Counted from the stretch's first letter, positions 10,487-19,416 are shown. The stretch: 64,000 bases of DNA from Pragia fontium DSM 5563 = ATCC 49100 (GCF_900112475.1 NZ_FOLW01000005.1:62001-126000), one strand, 5' to 3'. Program-made: numbers and translations. Notes: generated by a model not told the origin, from the letters alone.

Positions 10487-11722
10487 ATGATTAAGACAGA
10501 ACGTCTACAAGCTGATATTGAAGCCTTACGCGCGATTAGCGACCCCTGCAATGGTGGCGTGACCCGTATTGGTTTCACTGAGCGCTATCGTCAGGGTGTG
10601 GAGTACGTTAAGCAAAGAATGCAGGAATGTGGTTTAACCACCTATGAAGACGAGATTGGTAATCTTTATGGCGTGATGGAAGGGCAGGACAGCAGCGCCG
10701 CGAAAATTATCAGTGGTTCTCATCTTGATACCGTCAGAAATGCCGGTGCGTTTGATGGGATTGCCGGGGTCGTTTGTGCGCTGGAAGCGGCAAGAGTAAT
10801 TAAAGAACGGGGCATTAAGCTTAAGCATACCTATGAAGTGCTCGGTTTCATTGAGGAAGAAGGCACTAATTTTGGTCAGGTGCTGCTTGGTAGTCGCTTT
10901 ATCTCCGGCGATTTAACGGATGCGGATAAAGACCGCTTTATCAGCAAAGATAAGCAGCCACTACGCGAAGTGTTATCCAACTATATGCAGGGCATTGAAA
11001 CCGTGCCAGCTTGTCGTAAGAACGACAATATTCTGGCTTTTCTGGAAGTGCATGATGAACAAGGGCCGGTATTGCAGGAAACCAATACCGATATTGGTAT
11101 TGTTCAAAGCATTGTTGCGCTTTCACAGCTGAGTATCTCGATTACCGGCTTTGCTGGTCATGCCGGCACCGTACCGATGAATCTGCGTCAGGATGCAGGC
11201 CTCGCTGGCTGTTCGCTGGTAAGCCGCATGACCAGCTATGTTCTGCGGAAATACACTAACGAAGCAACGTTTACCGTGGGTAAATTTTCCCTGCTGCCAA
11301 ATTCATCCAACTGCATTCCCAATAACTGTAGTTTCACGATTGATTTGCGTTCCGGGACTCAGGCCATCGTCGATAATGTGCTCGACTATTTGCAGGACAT
11401 GAAGAAGCTGGTAGAACAGGAATATAACGTAACGATTGACGTCAACATTGATTCTTATAAAGACGAAGTCGTTATGGACCAAGGATTGCAGCAACTGATT
11501 GCCGAAAGTTGTGACAAATTGGGCTTAAGCTACCGCAATATTAATAGCGGTGCAGGGCACGATGCCATGATCATGGCGAATCTGTGTAAAACGGCAATGA
11601 TCTTTATCCCTTGCGACAGGGGGATTACTCACCACCCATTGGAAAAAGTGGAATGGGAAGATATGCGTAAAGGAACAGAACTGCTTCTGGAAACCATTTT
11701 GCGTCTGGATTCTCAATTTTAA
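10487..11722 (+). CDS. M20-family Zn-dependent amidohydrolase, probable N-carbamoyl-L-cysteine amidohydrolase
   Basis: The 411-residue protein belongs to the hydantoinase/carbamoylase branch of peptidase family M20. Metal-site blocks are SGSHLDTVRNAGAFDG (His79, Asp90), FIEEEGTNFG (Glu124/125), LEVHDEQGPVL (His189) and ITHHPLE (His382/383). The dimerisation/substrate segment GFAGHAGTVPM and SGAGHDAM are also present. Relatives hydrolyse N-carbamoyl-amino acids or allantoate. Beside an ATC hydrolase and a cysteine desulfidase, the best reading is the AtcC/TsC role of Pseudomonas: N-carbamoyl-L-cysteine to L-cysteine, CO2 and ammonia. The family is certain; the substrate is inferred from context. 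Confidence 0.8.
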   Translation: MIKTERLQADIEALRAISDPCNGGVTRIGFTERYRQGVEYVKQRMQECGLTTYEDEIGNLYGVMEGQDSSAAKIISGSHLDTVRNAGAFDGIAGVVCALEAARVIKERGIKLKHTYEVLGFIEEEGTNFGQVLLGSRFISGDLTDADKDRFISKDKQPLREVLSNYMQGIETVPACRKNDNILAFLEVHDEQGPVLQETNTDIGIVQSIVALSQLSISITGFAGHAGTVPMNLRQDAGLAGCSLVSRMTSYVLRKYTNEATFTVGKFSLLPNSSNCIPNNCSFTIDLRSGTQAIVDNVLDYLQDMKKLVEQEYNVTIDVNIDSYKDEVVMDQGLQQLIAESCDKLGLSYRNINSGAGHDAMIMANLCKTAMIFIPCDRGITHHPLEKVEWEDMRKGTELLLETILRLDSQF

Positions 11723-11762
11723 ACAATAACGTCAAAAATAAAGTTAATTTAAGGAAAACATC

Positions 11763-12269
11763 ATGAGCACTGAAAAAAAAGTAGAAAGTAATAAAATCGC
11801 TGATGACTTAGAGCCGGTTTCTATGTATCAAATGTTTGCCAAAATGTTTGCTTTGGTGGCGAAAGAAGTGTCGGATGAATTTGGTGATGCCGGGCGTGAA
11901 GCGGTTAAGCGCGGCGTATGGAATTTTGGCGTTGAGCGCGGTAAAGATATCGCCCGCCGTGCTAAAGCTCGAGGTAAGCCAAACGACGCGGCTAACTATC
12001 TGGTTAGTTATGATATGGATCGCAGCGATGAGTTCGATTCCGTGGATACCTATGGTGACGATCAGGTCGAGCAGATCTTTTCTAAATGCGCTTTTGCCAA
12101 GCAGTTCCAAAAAGACGGCATGGAAGAGTATGGCATTCTGTATTGTGAAATGATCGATCCTTCTATTGCTTATGGATACAACCCTAATCTGAAGTGTATT
12201 CATGAAAAGCATTTCTTTACCCACGGTGAATGTACGTTCTGTTTCAAAATGGAAAAAGGAACAGAGTAA
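11763..12269 (+). CDS. L-2-amino-thiazoline-4-carboxylic acid hydrolase family protein
   Basis: The 168-residue soluble protein resembles the ATC hydrolase family (PF14196 type). It has an N-terminal helical half, then a C-terminal half with ILYCEMIDPSIAYGYNP (about 123-139), a conserved cysteine/histidine stretch LKCIHEKHFFTHGECTFCF, and a short tail. In Pseudomonas the AtcB/TsB enzyme opens the thiazoline ring of L-ATC to give N-carbamoyl-L-cysteine. The ATG follows AAGGAAAA. The next gene starts inside its stop codon (TAATG), indicating translational coupling. The family also includes members of unknown function, so the substrate rests on the flanking genes. Confidence 0.75.
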   Translation: MSTEKKVESNKIADDLEPVSMYQMFAKMFALVAKEVSDEFGDAGREAVKRGVWNFGVERGKDIARRAKARGKPNDAANYLVSYDMDRSDEFDSVDTYGDDQVEQIFSKCAFAKQFQKDGMEEYGILYCEMIDPSIAYGYNPNLKCIHEKHFFTHGECTFCFKMEKGTE

Positions 12270-12973
12270 TGACGCCCGAATATAATGAAATAGCGAACAG
12301 TTGGGTTTTATGGGTGGCGGCAGCGCCATCCCTCTTCTTCGTTTTCTTACAGGCTTGCTTATTTTTTCGTAAAAGTGTGAAGACTGCGAAGGCGCTCGGT
12401 ATTTCCGATTCACAGGTGAAAAGTGCGATTCGTGGCGCATCGATATCTTCAATCGGCCCTTGTTTTATGATGCTGTCCGGCATATTGACGTTGATGTTAT
12501 ACGTTGGTTCTCCTATTGCCTGGCTGCGGGTCGATTTTATCGGTTCGGTAGCGGATGCCTTGATGGAAGCGGCATTTACCGCTCAAGGAATGGGCATCAC
12601 CCTTGGGCAGAGTGAATTGGACGTTAATTTTCTCTGTGCGGCCACCATTGTGATGACCACCTGTGGTTTACCGTTTTTGTTATTTGTCTCTTTTTTCGCT
12701 AACAAAATGGACAAAGTTAACAAGGTAATGTCCGGTGGTAACGTCAAACTGATTCCGATTATTGGTGGTGGCGCCATGATCGGCAGTTTTGGTGCGCTGA
12801 CCATGAATTTTGCTTATCCCCTCGGTGCAAATACTGTGGCAATTATTGTCTCGGCAGCCACGATGGCGACTATCGTGATTTATAACCGAAAAGCAAACTT
12901 GCAGTGGCTAAAAGAATGGGGATTGACCATCTGTATGATCATAGGAATGTCTGCTGCGGTCATCGCAAAATAA
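12269..12973 (+). CDS. DUF5058-like integral membrane protein, candidate transporter subunit
   Basis: I place the start at ATG 12269 (MTPEYNEIANSW), which overlaps the previous stop as TAATG and follows AAGGA. An in-frame ATG at 12230 would lie inside the ATC hydrolase gene. The 234-residue product is very hydrophobic, with about six membrane helices (first near residues 11-33, last near 214-232). A charged loop after helix 1 (TAKALGISDSQVKSAIRGAS) precedes SSIGPCFMML. Its role is unproven. Position in the operon and pairing with the next membrane protein suggest substrate uptake. It carries no ATP-binding motif. Confidence 0.7.
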   Translation: MTPEYNEIANSWVLWVAAAPSLFFVFLQACLFFRKSVKTAKALGISDSQVKSAIRGASISSIGPCFMMLSGILTLMLYVGSPIAWLRVDFIGSVADALMEAAFTAQGMGITLGQSELDVNFLCAATIVMTTCGLPFLLFVSFFANKMDKVNKVMSGGNVKLIPIIGGGAMIGSFGALTMNFAYPLGANTVAIIVSAATMATIVIYNRKANLQWLKEWGLTICMIIGMSAAVIAK

Positions 12974-12988
12974 GCTGGAGCGTATGTC

Positions 12989-13723
12989 ATGTCTAAAACC
13001 AATCAAGAAATATTTGAAAATGACTATATGCCATATATAGTTAGCCGAGGTAAATTTTGTACTCGGATCGTACTGTTAGTTGCTTATATACCGGTTCTGG
13101 TTTTACTGTTCTATTTTGACGCCAACCCAACGGCGGATAGTATTTTCACCGGAATGGTGTCGATGCTATCGATTTTATTACCCTGGTATATTGTGGATCC
13201 AATCTCTTTACAGTCGGTGCTGGGTGTTCCTGGGATGTATTTAACCTATATGGCAGGAAACTCGAAAGAGGTGCGCGTACCCGCTTCAACTCAGGCGCTG
13301 AATGCGGCGGGTTATCAGTTGGGAACTCGAGAAGGTACCGTTATTTCGGCCATCGGTATCTCGGTCTCCATTTTCATTAGCTTGAGTTTAATGACCTTCT
13401 TAGCAATCGCCGGTAACATGATTATTCAAATGTTGCCGCAAACTATGTTGGATGCTTTACAGTTTTTGCTACCGGCGTTGTTTGGTGCGTTATTTATGGA
13501 TCGTTTACTCAATAGTCCGATGAAGCTATCACTCAGTGCTATTCCGGTTATCTTCATCGCTAAGGTATTAAGCGTGATCGGCGTTTTCGCGATATTACCT
13601 TTCGGTGGCGGTTATGCATCGATTATTATTTGCGTAGTTAGCTGTATGATTTTAGCCAAAGTGTTATGTGCCAATAATTCTGAAGAGGAAAAGCCGGTCG
13701 TAAACGGTGAAGTCAGTAGTTAG
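12989..13723 (+). CDS. Integral membrane protein, candidate transporter partner subunit
   Basis: I do not recognise a named family. The 244-residue product has a soluble N-terminal segment of about 25 residues and some six hydrophobic helices (about 27-46, 53-72, 116-142, 150-170, 178-200, 205-224). A polar loop AGNSKEVRVPASTQALNAAG lies between helices 2 and 3, and the tail is acidic. The loop-then-SAIGISVS layout resembles the NYN-terminal half of its neighbour's loop-then-SSIGP layout, so the two may be distant homologues forming a heteromeric carrier. It starts 15 bases after the previous gene, following GGAG, and is the last gene of the operon. Confidence 0.65.
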   Translation: MSKTNQEIFENDYMPYIVSRGKFCTRIVLLVAYIPVLVLLFYFDANPTADSIFTGMVSMLSILLPWYIVDPISLQSVLGVPGMYLTYMAGNSKEVRVPASTQALNAAGYQLGTREGTVISAIGISVSIFISLSLMTFLAIAGNMIIQMLPQTMLDALQFLLPALFGALFMDRLLNSPMKLSLSAIPVIFIAKVLSVIGVFAILPFGGGYASIIICVVSCMILAKVLCANNSEEEKPVVNGEVSS

Positions 13724-13765
13724 TGGTTACATCATAGAAAGTAGGGCAATAAGGTTAATAAATAG

Positions 13766-13795
13766 AGCCCCCCGGATTGTATCAGGGGGCTTCTT
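13766..13795 (+). terminator. Stem-loop terminator candidate for the ATC/cysteine operon
   Basis: AGCCCCC (13766-13772) pairs with GGGGGCT (13785-13791) around a 12-base loop, followed by TTCTT. The stem is strong but the T-run is short and interrupted. It lies 43 bases after the last gene of the operon. Confidence 0.55.
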
Positions 13796-13836
13796 GAGAG
13801 GGGAGATAAAGTCATTTAATTTGATTTCAGCGAATG

Positions 13837-13887
13837 TTTCGTCCGTAAAAAGAACGTCGAAATATTCACTTTTCCTTACGGACGAAA
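13837..13887. repeat. Perfect 12-bp inverted repeat with 27-bp spacer
   Basis: TTTCGTCCGTAA at 13837-13848 is the exact reverse complement of TTACGGACGAAA at 13876-13887. The element lies in the gene-free stretch between the membrane-protein gene and bioD. It may be a transcript hairpin, an operator or the ends of a decayed small mobile element. I see no target-site duplication that decides this. Confidence 0.5.
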
Positions 13888-14067
13888 GGGAATGTTTTTG
13901 AGTTAAGTGGGCGTCAGGCCTACGATTCTTAGGGGCGCTCCGGCAGCTAAAGCTGCTACGACCCCAACAGAATCCTCTCCTTCCGTTTATGCTTGGTTAA
14001 CTATCCTATTCAAGCTTTAGAGGGAATATTCGGAAGCTATATAGCCTCCGGCTTTAAAACCCGCCAA
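13888..14067. other. Gene-free stretch with imperfect hairpins before bioD
   Basis: With the terminator and the 12-bp inverted repeat this completes a 344-base gap. It holds GCAGCTAAAGCTGC near 13943-13957, nested inside GGGGCG / CGACCCC-like arms, and a smaller hairpin near 14034-14052 (GGAAGC / GCCTCC, imperfect). The last may help terminate the bioBFCD transcript, which reads in from the right. No convincing coding region is present. Confidence 0.35.
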
Positions 14068-14778
14068 TTATGCTAACGTCGATATATCTACATACTGCTG
14101 TAGCGCAGAATGTTCTTCTGGTTCCGTTAAATAGGGTATTTCACCAATCATCGGCGCAGTAAGCCGCTGTTTTAATGTTTCCAGATAGGCAGAATAATGT
14201 TTATTTGGGGCTTGAATGTTGTTGGCTATCCAGCCGCTAAAGTAAACGCCTGCACTCAGTAAAGCTTGTTGAGTGAGCAGGGCGTGGTTAATGCAACCCA
14301 GTTTCATTCCCACCACCAAAATCACGCTAATTTGTTGCTGGGTCACCCAGTCAGAGAGGTTTTGTCGATCGCTTAATGGGGTAAACCAGCCACCGGCACC
14401 TTCGACTACCACGATATCCGCTTTCTGTTTCAAATGGGTTAATCCGGCAGATAGTTGTTCAACAACAATAGGGCGTTGTTCCAGACGGCTGGCGATATGG
14501 GGAGAGGTCGGTTCCAGTAAGGTAAGCGGATTAACCTCCGGATAAGTCAGACTCACCGAGGAATAGCGTTGTAATGCCAGCGCATCACTATTGCGTAAGC
14601 CAGAGGAGGTCATCTGACTACCGGAGGCAATCGGTTTATAACCGGCCACGCGATATGATGCTGATGAAAACGCCTGTAGCAGGGCGCAACTGGCAACAGT
14701 TTTCCCCACGTCGGTATCGGTACCGGTCACAAACCATACCTTGGCTAATGCGGGCTGATTGGCGGGTGTATCATTCAC
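14068..14778 (-). CDS. bioD: ATP-dependent dethiobiotin synthetase
   Basis: The 236-residue protein has the P-loop GTDTDVGKTVASCALLQ at about residues 19-35, AGYKPIASGSQ, and VVEGAGGWFTPLSD at about 126-139, all typical of BioD. It closes the ureido ring by carboxylating 7,8-diaminopelargonate. It is the last gene of the leftward bioB-bioF-bioC-bioD operon, and its start overlaps the end of bioC by eight bases. A second dethiobiotin-synthetase-like fold occurs in Pta (58-60 kb) but is unrelated in function. Confidence 0.96.
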   Translation of the reverse strand: MNDTPANQPALAKVWFVTGTDTDVGKTVASCALLQAFSSASYRVAGYKPIASGSQMTSSGLRNSDALALQRYSSVSLTYPEVNPLTLLEPTSPHIASRLEQRPIVVEQLSAGLTHLKQKADIVVVEGAGGWFTPLSDRQNLSDWVTQQQISVILVVGMKLGCINHALLTQQALLSAGVYFSGWIANNIQAPNKHYSAYLETLKQRLTAPMIGEIPYLTEPEEHSALQQYVDISTLA

Positions 14779-15538
14779 GATATAAAACTCCGGTTACTAA
14801 CTGATAGCTAAGGGGAAGTCCCTGTTCTTGGTGTGGGTAGGCTTCTGCCAATTGTGTCAGACGACGGCGACCAGTGAGTCCTGCCTCGCGGCCCTGATGT
14901 AAATGGGTTGCCCCAATGCCCTTTAAGGTTTTCATTAGTGCGATAACATCAGGATAAAATTCAGTTTCCTGTTGCAGGCTCAACTGATGAGGAAACGGCT
15001 GGCATGCGTGTGCTATTGCCTCAAAGGAAAGAAACTGATTGATATGTGATTGTCCATCCACGTGCTGCCACGCTTGCGCTAATTCTGTTAGCGAGCCCTG
15101 AGCTAATGATGAGAATACTACCCGTCCTCCGGGGCGGACGACGCGGTGCATTTCCCTTAATGCGCCGGTTAAGCTGCTACACCATTGAATGGCCAGATTA
15201 CTGAAGCACAGGTCTACGCTACCGTCAGGTAGAGGAATATGTTCGATATCGGCTAATAGATATTGATCGGCGCTGTCTGTTGCGCGAGATTGTTCCAGCA
15301 TGCCTGCGGCCAAGTCCAGTGCAAGCACATGACAACCTGCGTCACGAAAACGACGGCTAAAATAGCCGGTGCCACAGCCTGCATCCAGCATGGTTAAGCC
15401 CGTATAATCACCGATTTTCGCCAAGAGTTTTTCACCACATAAGCGCTGAAAGTTTGCGGCTTGATCATAGCTGTTGGCCGCCCGGCTAAAGGCTGTCGCG
15501 ATTGCCGGCTTATTCACCTTGAGTGGCTGTAACAGCAT
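14771..15538 (-). CDS. bioC: Malonyl-[ACP] O-methyltransferase BioC
   Basis: I choose the ATG at 15538 ([20 protein letters not shown]). Longer in-frame starts reach back to 15664 but would place 42 non-homologous residues inside bioF. The resulting 255 residues match the usual BioC length. SAM-binding motif I is [14 protein letters not shown], followed by [12 protein letters not shown] and [12 protein letters not shown]. BioC methylates malonyl-ACP so that fatty-acid synthesis can build the pimeloyl chain. It overlaps bioF by 29 bases and bioD by eight. No bioH is in this window. Confidence 0.95.
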   Translation of the reverse strand: MLLQPLKVNKPAIATAFSRAANSYDQAANFQRLCGEKLLAKIGDYTGLTMLDAGCGTGYFSRRFRDAGCHVLALDLAAGMLEQSRATDSADQYLLADIEHIPLPDGSVDLCFSNLAIQWCSSLTGALREMHRVVRPGGRVVFSSLAQGSLTELAQAWQHVDGQSHINQFLSFEAIAHACQPFPHQLSLQQETEFYPDVIALMKTLKGIGATHLHQGREAGLTGRRRLTQLAEAYPHQEQGLPLSYQLVTGVLYRE

Positions 15539-16673
15539 TGAGTACCTCCAACAAATGGTTGATGTCTTGTTCATGGTGCACAGCACTGAGGGTGATGCGT
15601 AAACGTGCGGTATCAGGAGGAACCGTTGGCGGGCGAATGGCACTGGTCCAAATTCCCTGTTCACTCAGATGTCGGGCTAAATCTATGGCAGCTTGGTTTT
15701 CACCAACCAGCACCGGTTGAATCGCCGATTGTGAATTCATTAATTGCAGACCAGAACCGGCTAGCCCGTTGCGAAACTGAGTAATGTTTTGCTGCAATTG
15801 CTGACGTAAATCGTCACCGGCGATAACCCGTTGCAGTGCGGCGCTGAGTGCACAGGCCTGTGCTGGCGGCATACTGGTGCTATAAATTAAATGGCGGGCA
15901 AACTGAATAAAGTACTCGGCCACCGATTCGGAGCAGAGCACCGCCGCACCGCTGAGGCCAAAGGCTTTACCAAAGGTGATCACCAACAGCTCCGGCTTTA
16001 CCTTTTGTGCCGCGCAGGTTCCACGCCCTTGGCTACCGTTTACGCCAATTCCATGGGCATCGTCGACCATCAACCAAGCACCTGCCTGTTGACAGGCATG
16101 ATGCAGCGCAGCCAACGGTGCACTATCGCCATCCATACTGAACACGCCTTCAGTGATTGCCAGCGTTTGTCCGGAGTGTTCAGCCTGCAATAGCTTATCA
16201 AGAGATGTCGGTTGATTATGCTGGAAGCGGCGCAGTGTAGCGGGAGAGTGCATCGATGCTTCAATAAGCGAGGCATGGCTGAATTTATCGGCCAAAATGC
16301 GATCGTTATTCTGCATTAACGCCGCAATCACCGCTTGATTTGCCGCATAGCCAGAAATAAACAGTAATGCGCGCGGATAGCCCAGCCAGTCAGCCAATTG
16401 CTGTTCCAGCTCGGCATGAGCGGTGGTAAATCCCGTGACATGGCCTGAACCGGCGCTTCCTACGCCATAGCGTTCGGCGCCTGATTGCCATGCGCGGATC
16501 ACGGTGGGATCCCGGCTTAATCCTAAATAATCGTTAGACGAAAAGTTAAGATAACGCTGCCCATTGAGGCTAATTTCTCTGCCGCTACCGCTTTGACTCA
16601 CAGCGCGCCGGCGATAAGCGTCAGCAGCACGGCGCTCAGCTAAACCTTGCTCAATTCGGTGTTGAAAGCTCAT
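15510..16673 (-). CDS. bioF: 8-amino-7-oxononanoate synthase
   Basis: The 387-residue fold-type I PLP enzyme carries [11 protein letters not shown] at about 42-52, [11 protein letters not shown] at about 203-213 and the PLP-binding Lys236 in [12 protein letters not shown]. It condenses pimeloyl-ACP (or CoA) with L-alanine. It is four bases downstream of bioB on the minus strand and overlaps bioC, so it lies within the tightly packed bioBFCD operon. Confidence 0.96.
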   Translation of the reverse strand: MSFQHRIEQGLAERRAADAYRRRAVSQSGSGREISLNGQRYLNFSSNDYLGLSRDPTVIRAWQSGAERYGVGSAGSGHVTGFTTAHAELEQQLADWLGYPRALLFISGYAANQAVIAALMQNNDRILADKFSHASLIEASMHSPATLRRFQHNQPTSLDKLLQAEHSGQTLAITEGVFSMDGDSAPLAALHHACQQAGAWLMVDDAHGIGVNGSQGRGTCAAQKVKPELLVITFGKAFGLSGAAVLCSESVAEYFIQFARHLIYSTSMPPAQACALSAALQRVIAGDDLRQQLQQNITQFRNGLAGSGLQLMNSQSAIQPVLVGENQAAIDLARHLSEQGIWTSAIRPPTVPPDTARLRITLSAVHHEQDINHLLEVLNAVTATQGE

Positions 16674-16677
16674 CAGA

Positions 16678-17715
16678 TTATAGGGCTGCGTTGTAATACT
16701 GTTCGGTATCGGCGTGCAATAGCTGCTCGGTCAGGAGTTGCTGCTGTTGATTATCACCGTGTACGGTTTCGGTTAACTGTGAATTTAGGCCAAGTTTACG
16801 GAACAGCTGCACGTCTTTGTCTTCACCCGGATTTGGCGTGGTCAGGAGCTTACAGCCGTAGAAAATTGAATTGGCACCGGCCATAAAACACATTGCCTGC
16901 GTCTGTTCATTCATCTGTTCACGGCCAGCAGAAAGGCGAACATAAGAGGTTGGCATCATGATGCGCGCTACTGCAATGGTACGGATAAAATCAAATGCGT
17001 CGATATCGTCATTATCTGCCAAAGGTGTGCCTTTAACTTTCACCAGCATATTGATGGGAACGCTTTCCGGGACTTTGGGTAGGTTAGCTAATTGCACCAG
17101 TAAACCGATACGGTCGCGTACCGTTTCTCCTAGCCCGACAATACCGCCGGAGCACACTTTAATGCCGGCTTCACGCACTTTTTCCAGCGTATCCAGACGC
17201 TCCTGATAGCTTCGGGTAGTGATGATATTGCCGTAAAACTCGGGGGAGGTATCGAGATTATGGTTGTAATAATCCAGCCCCGCCTGTGCTAAACGACTAG
17301 CCTGTTGATCGGATAACGTGCCCAGCGTCATGCAGGTTTCCATTCCCATCTCTTTGACCCCTTTGACCATCTGTTCCAGATAAGGCATATCGCGATCGTG
17401 AGGATTTTTCCAGGCAGCGCCCATACAAAAACGACTGGAGCCTGCGGCCTTAGCTTGCCGAGCCGACGTCAGAACCTGTTCCACTGCCATGAGCTGTTCG
17501 GTGTCCAGACCGGTTCTATAACGGGCACTTTGCGGGCAATACTTACAGTCTTCCGGGCAATTACCGGTTTTGATGGATAGCAGAGTACTGACCTGAATCT
17601 TAAGAGGATCAAAATTCTGCCGATGTATCGTTTGGGCGGTGAAGATGAGTTCTAACAGTGGCGTATCGAATAACGCCTGAGTTTGTTCTGGCGTCCAACG
17701 TGGCATTTGGCTCAT
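16678..17715 (-). CDS. bioB: Biotin synthase (radical SAM)
   Basis: The 345-residue protein has the radical-SAM motif CPEDCKYC with Cys53, Cys57 and Cys60, the same positions as in E. coli BioB. Further conserved blocks are [25 protein letters not shown] and [13 protein letters not shown] for the auxiliary [2Fe-2S] cluster. It inserts sulfur into dethiobiotin. It is the first gene of the leftward operon and is divergent from bioA, with an 87-base control region between them containing a BirA operator. Confidence 0.97.
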   Translation of the reverse strand: MSQMPRWTPEQTQALFDTPLLELIFTAQTIHRQNFDPLKIQVSTLLSIKTGNCPEDCKYCPQSARYRTGLDTEQLMAVEQVLTSARQAKAAGSSRFCMGAAWKNPHDRDMPYLEQMVKGVKEMGMETCMTLGTLSDQQASRLAQAGLDYYNHNLDTSPEFYGNIITTRSYQERLDTLEKVREAGIKVCSGGIVGLGETVRDRIGLLVQLANLPKVPESVPINMLVKVKGTPLADNDDIDAFDFIRTIAVARIMMPTSYVRLSAGREQMNEQTQAMCFMAGANSIFYGCKLLTTPNPGEDKDVQLFRKLGLNSQLTETVHGDNQQQQLLTEQLLHADTEQYYNAAL

Positions 17716-17759
17716 TATATTGCTCTATTCAATCTTTTATTGGTTTCAAAAAACTTTAT

Positions 17760-17793
17760 ATGTAAACTAAATTTATGTCAATTTGGTTTACTA
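17760..17793. promoter_or_regulatory. BirA (biotin repressor) operator between bioB and bioA
   Basis: ATGTAAACT at 17760-17768 and GGTTTACTA at 17785-17793 are separated by 16 bp. The E. coli bioO half-sites are TTGTAAACC and GGTTTACAA with the same 16-bp spacing, so 7 of 9 left bases and 8 of 9 right bases agree. The site lies in the divergent bioB-bioA region, so biotinoyl-AMP-BirA should repress both directions. Confidence 0.85.
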
Positions 17794-17802
17794 CTGGTTT
17801 TT

Positions 17803-19092
17803 ATGCTTACTGATTTAGAATTCGATCGTCGCCATATCTGGCATCCTTACACCTCCATGACGGAGCCGTTGCCTTGCTATCCGGTGCATTCAGCGCAAGG
17901 CGTTGAACTTCAACTGGAAGACGGCAGGCGCTTAATTGATGGCATGTCTTCCTGGTGGGCATCGATTCATGGCTATAATCATCCGTTCCTCAATCAAGCG
18001 GTGAGTGAGCAGTTAGATAAGATGTCTCATGTGATGTTTGGCGGCATTACTCATCAGCCAGCGGTTGAGCTGTGTCGTCGCTTGGTGGATATCACCGGTG
18101 ATGGATTGGACTGTGTATTTCTGGCTGATTCAGGCTCGGTGGCGGTGGAAGTGGCCATGAAAATGGCTTTGCAATACTGGCAGGCAAAGGGGCAACCCCG
18201 GCAAAAATTTCTTACGTTGAGCAATGGCTATCACGGTGACACTTTTGGTGCCATGTCGGTGTGCGATCCGCAAAACTCGATGCATCAGCTTTATCAGGGA
18301 TTCTTACCTGACAATCTGTTTGCCGATGGGGTTGATATTCCTTTCGATGGTCAATGGAACGATAACGGTCTTGAACATTTCTCATCGTTGCTGAATCAGC
18401 ATCATTCACAGATTGCCGCCGTTATTCTGGAACCCATTGTTCAAGGGGCCGGCGGTATGCGTTTTTACCATCCTAACTATCTGACACGGATTCGCCAACT
18501 GTGTGATGAATACCAGATTTTGTTAATCAGCGATGAAATTGCCACCGGCTTTGGCCGAACCGGTAAGCTGTTTGCCTGTCAGCATGGGCAAATTGTGCCG
18601 GATATTCAGTGTATGGGGAAAGCGTTAACCGGTGGTTATATGACGCTCTCCGCTGTGATAACCACGAGAAATATCGCTCAAACGATTAGTCAGGGTGAGG
18701 CTGGCTGTTTTATGCATGGCCCAACTTTTATGGCAAATCCTTTGGCCTGTTCTGTAGCCTGCGCCAGTCTCGATTTATTGGCGCAAAATCATTGGCAGGG
18801 GCAGGTGGCCGCGATTGCAGAAGGACTGAACAAAGGGTTAATGCCTTTGTTGGAGCACCCGCAAGTGCAAGATGTTAGGGTGTTAGGGGCGATAGGTGTT
18901 GTTGAAATGACCCGACCGGTGAATGTCGCCAGCCTGCAACAATTTTTTGTTAAACAGGGAGTATGGATTCGACCGTTTGGTAAATTGATCTATTTGATGC
19001 CGCCTTTCATTATCAGTTCTGAGCAACTTATTCGATTAACCACGGCCATTAGCGAGGCGGTATCAAGGCCCGATGTGGTTTTCGGCGAATAG
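17803..19092 (+). CDS. bioA: Adenosylmethionine-8-amino-7-oxononanoate aminotransferase
   Basis: The start is ATG 17803 (MLTDLEFDRRHIWHPYTSM), which matches the BioA N-terminus. An upstream in-frame ATG at 17683 would run through the BirA operator and add a non-homologous tail. The 429 residues include DGMSSWWASIHGYNHP, SDEIATGFGRTG and the PLP lysine Lys273 in CMGKALTGGY. BioA makes 7,8-diaminopelargonate using SAM as amino donor. It is divergent from bioBFCD, as in E. coli, although the cluster is at a different chromosomal location here. Confidence 0.96.
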   Translation: MLTDLEFDRRHIWHPYTSMTEPLPCYPVHSAQGVELQLEDGRRLIDGMSSWWASIHGYNHPFLNQAVSEQLDKMSHVMFGGITHQPAVELCRRLVDITGDGLDCVFLADSGSVAVEVAMKMALQYWQAKGQPRQKFLTLSNGYHGDTFGAMSVCDPQNSMHQLYQGFLPDNLFADGVDIPFDGQWNDNGLEHFSSLLNQHHSQIAAVILEPIVQGAGGMRFYHPNYLTRIRQLCDEYQILLISDEIATGFGRTGKLFACQHGQIVPDIQCMGKALTGGYMTLSAVITTRNIAQTISQGEAGCFMHGPTFMANPLACSVACASLDLLAQNHWQGQVAAIAEGLNKGLMPLLEHPQVQDVRVLGAIGVVEMTRPVNVASLQQFFVKQGVWIRPFGKLIYLMPPFIISSEQLIRLTTAISEAVSRPDVVFGE

Positions 19093-19416
19093 ACTATTTA
19101 TTTTTGCCATTAGCTCAAATGAGAATGATGTTGATGGCAATAGAGAGTATGTTTTTATAATGCGAATAGCGATATAAGTGTTGGTTTTCACCTGATAGCA
19201 AAATATCTGTCGATGGAGTAAGGCGTTGGTCGTTTAATAAAATAAGCTATATATATTGCTGAGATAATAGACGATTAGAGACGTAACCTTATTGATTACT
19301 TAATAAATATCCAATTTCTGAGTATTATGGCTATATCACTATTGATCGCAGCCGTTTAGAATAATATCAAGAAGTAACTATTCGCTTGTTCCTTGGGACT
19401 ATTTTCAGGAGACGTT
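19093..19416. other. Gene-free region between bioA and nrdR
   Basis: The 324 bases are AT-rich. TTGCCAT and ATGGCAA arms at about 19104-19136 enclose a small CTCA-AA-TGAG hairpin shortly after the bioA stop and may end the bioA transcript, although no T-run follows. The right half presumably holds the nrdR promoter. No gene is supported. Confidence 0.35.

Noticed and set aside
13707-13901. 64-codon open frame after the membrane-protein gene
   Set aside because: It starts inside the preceding gene, runs through the operon terminator and the inverted repeat, and has no recognisable protein features.
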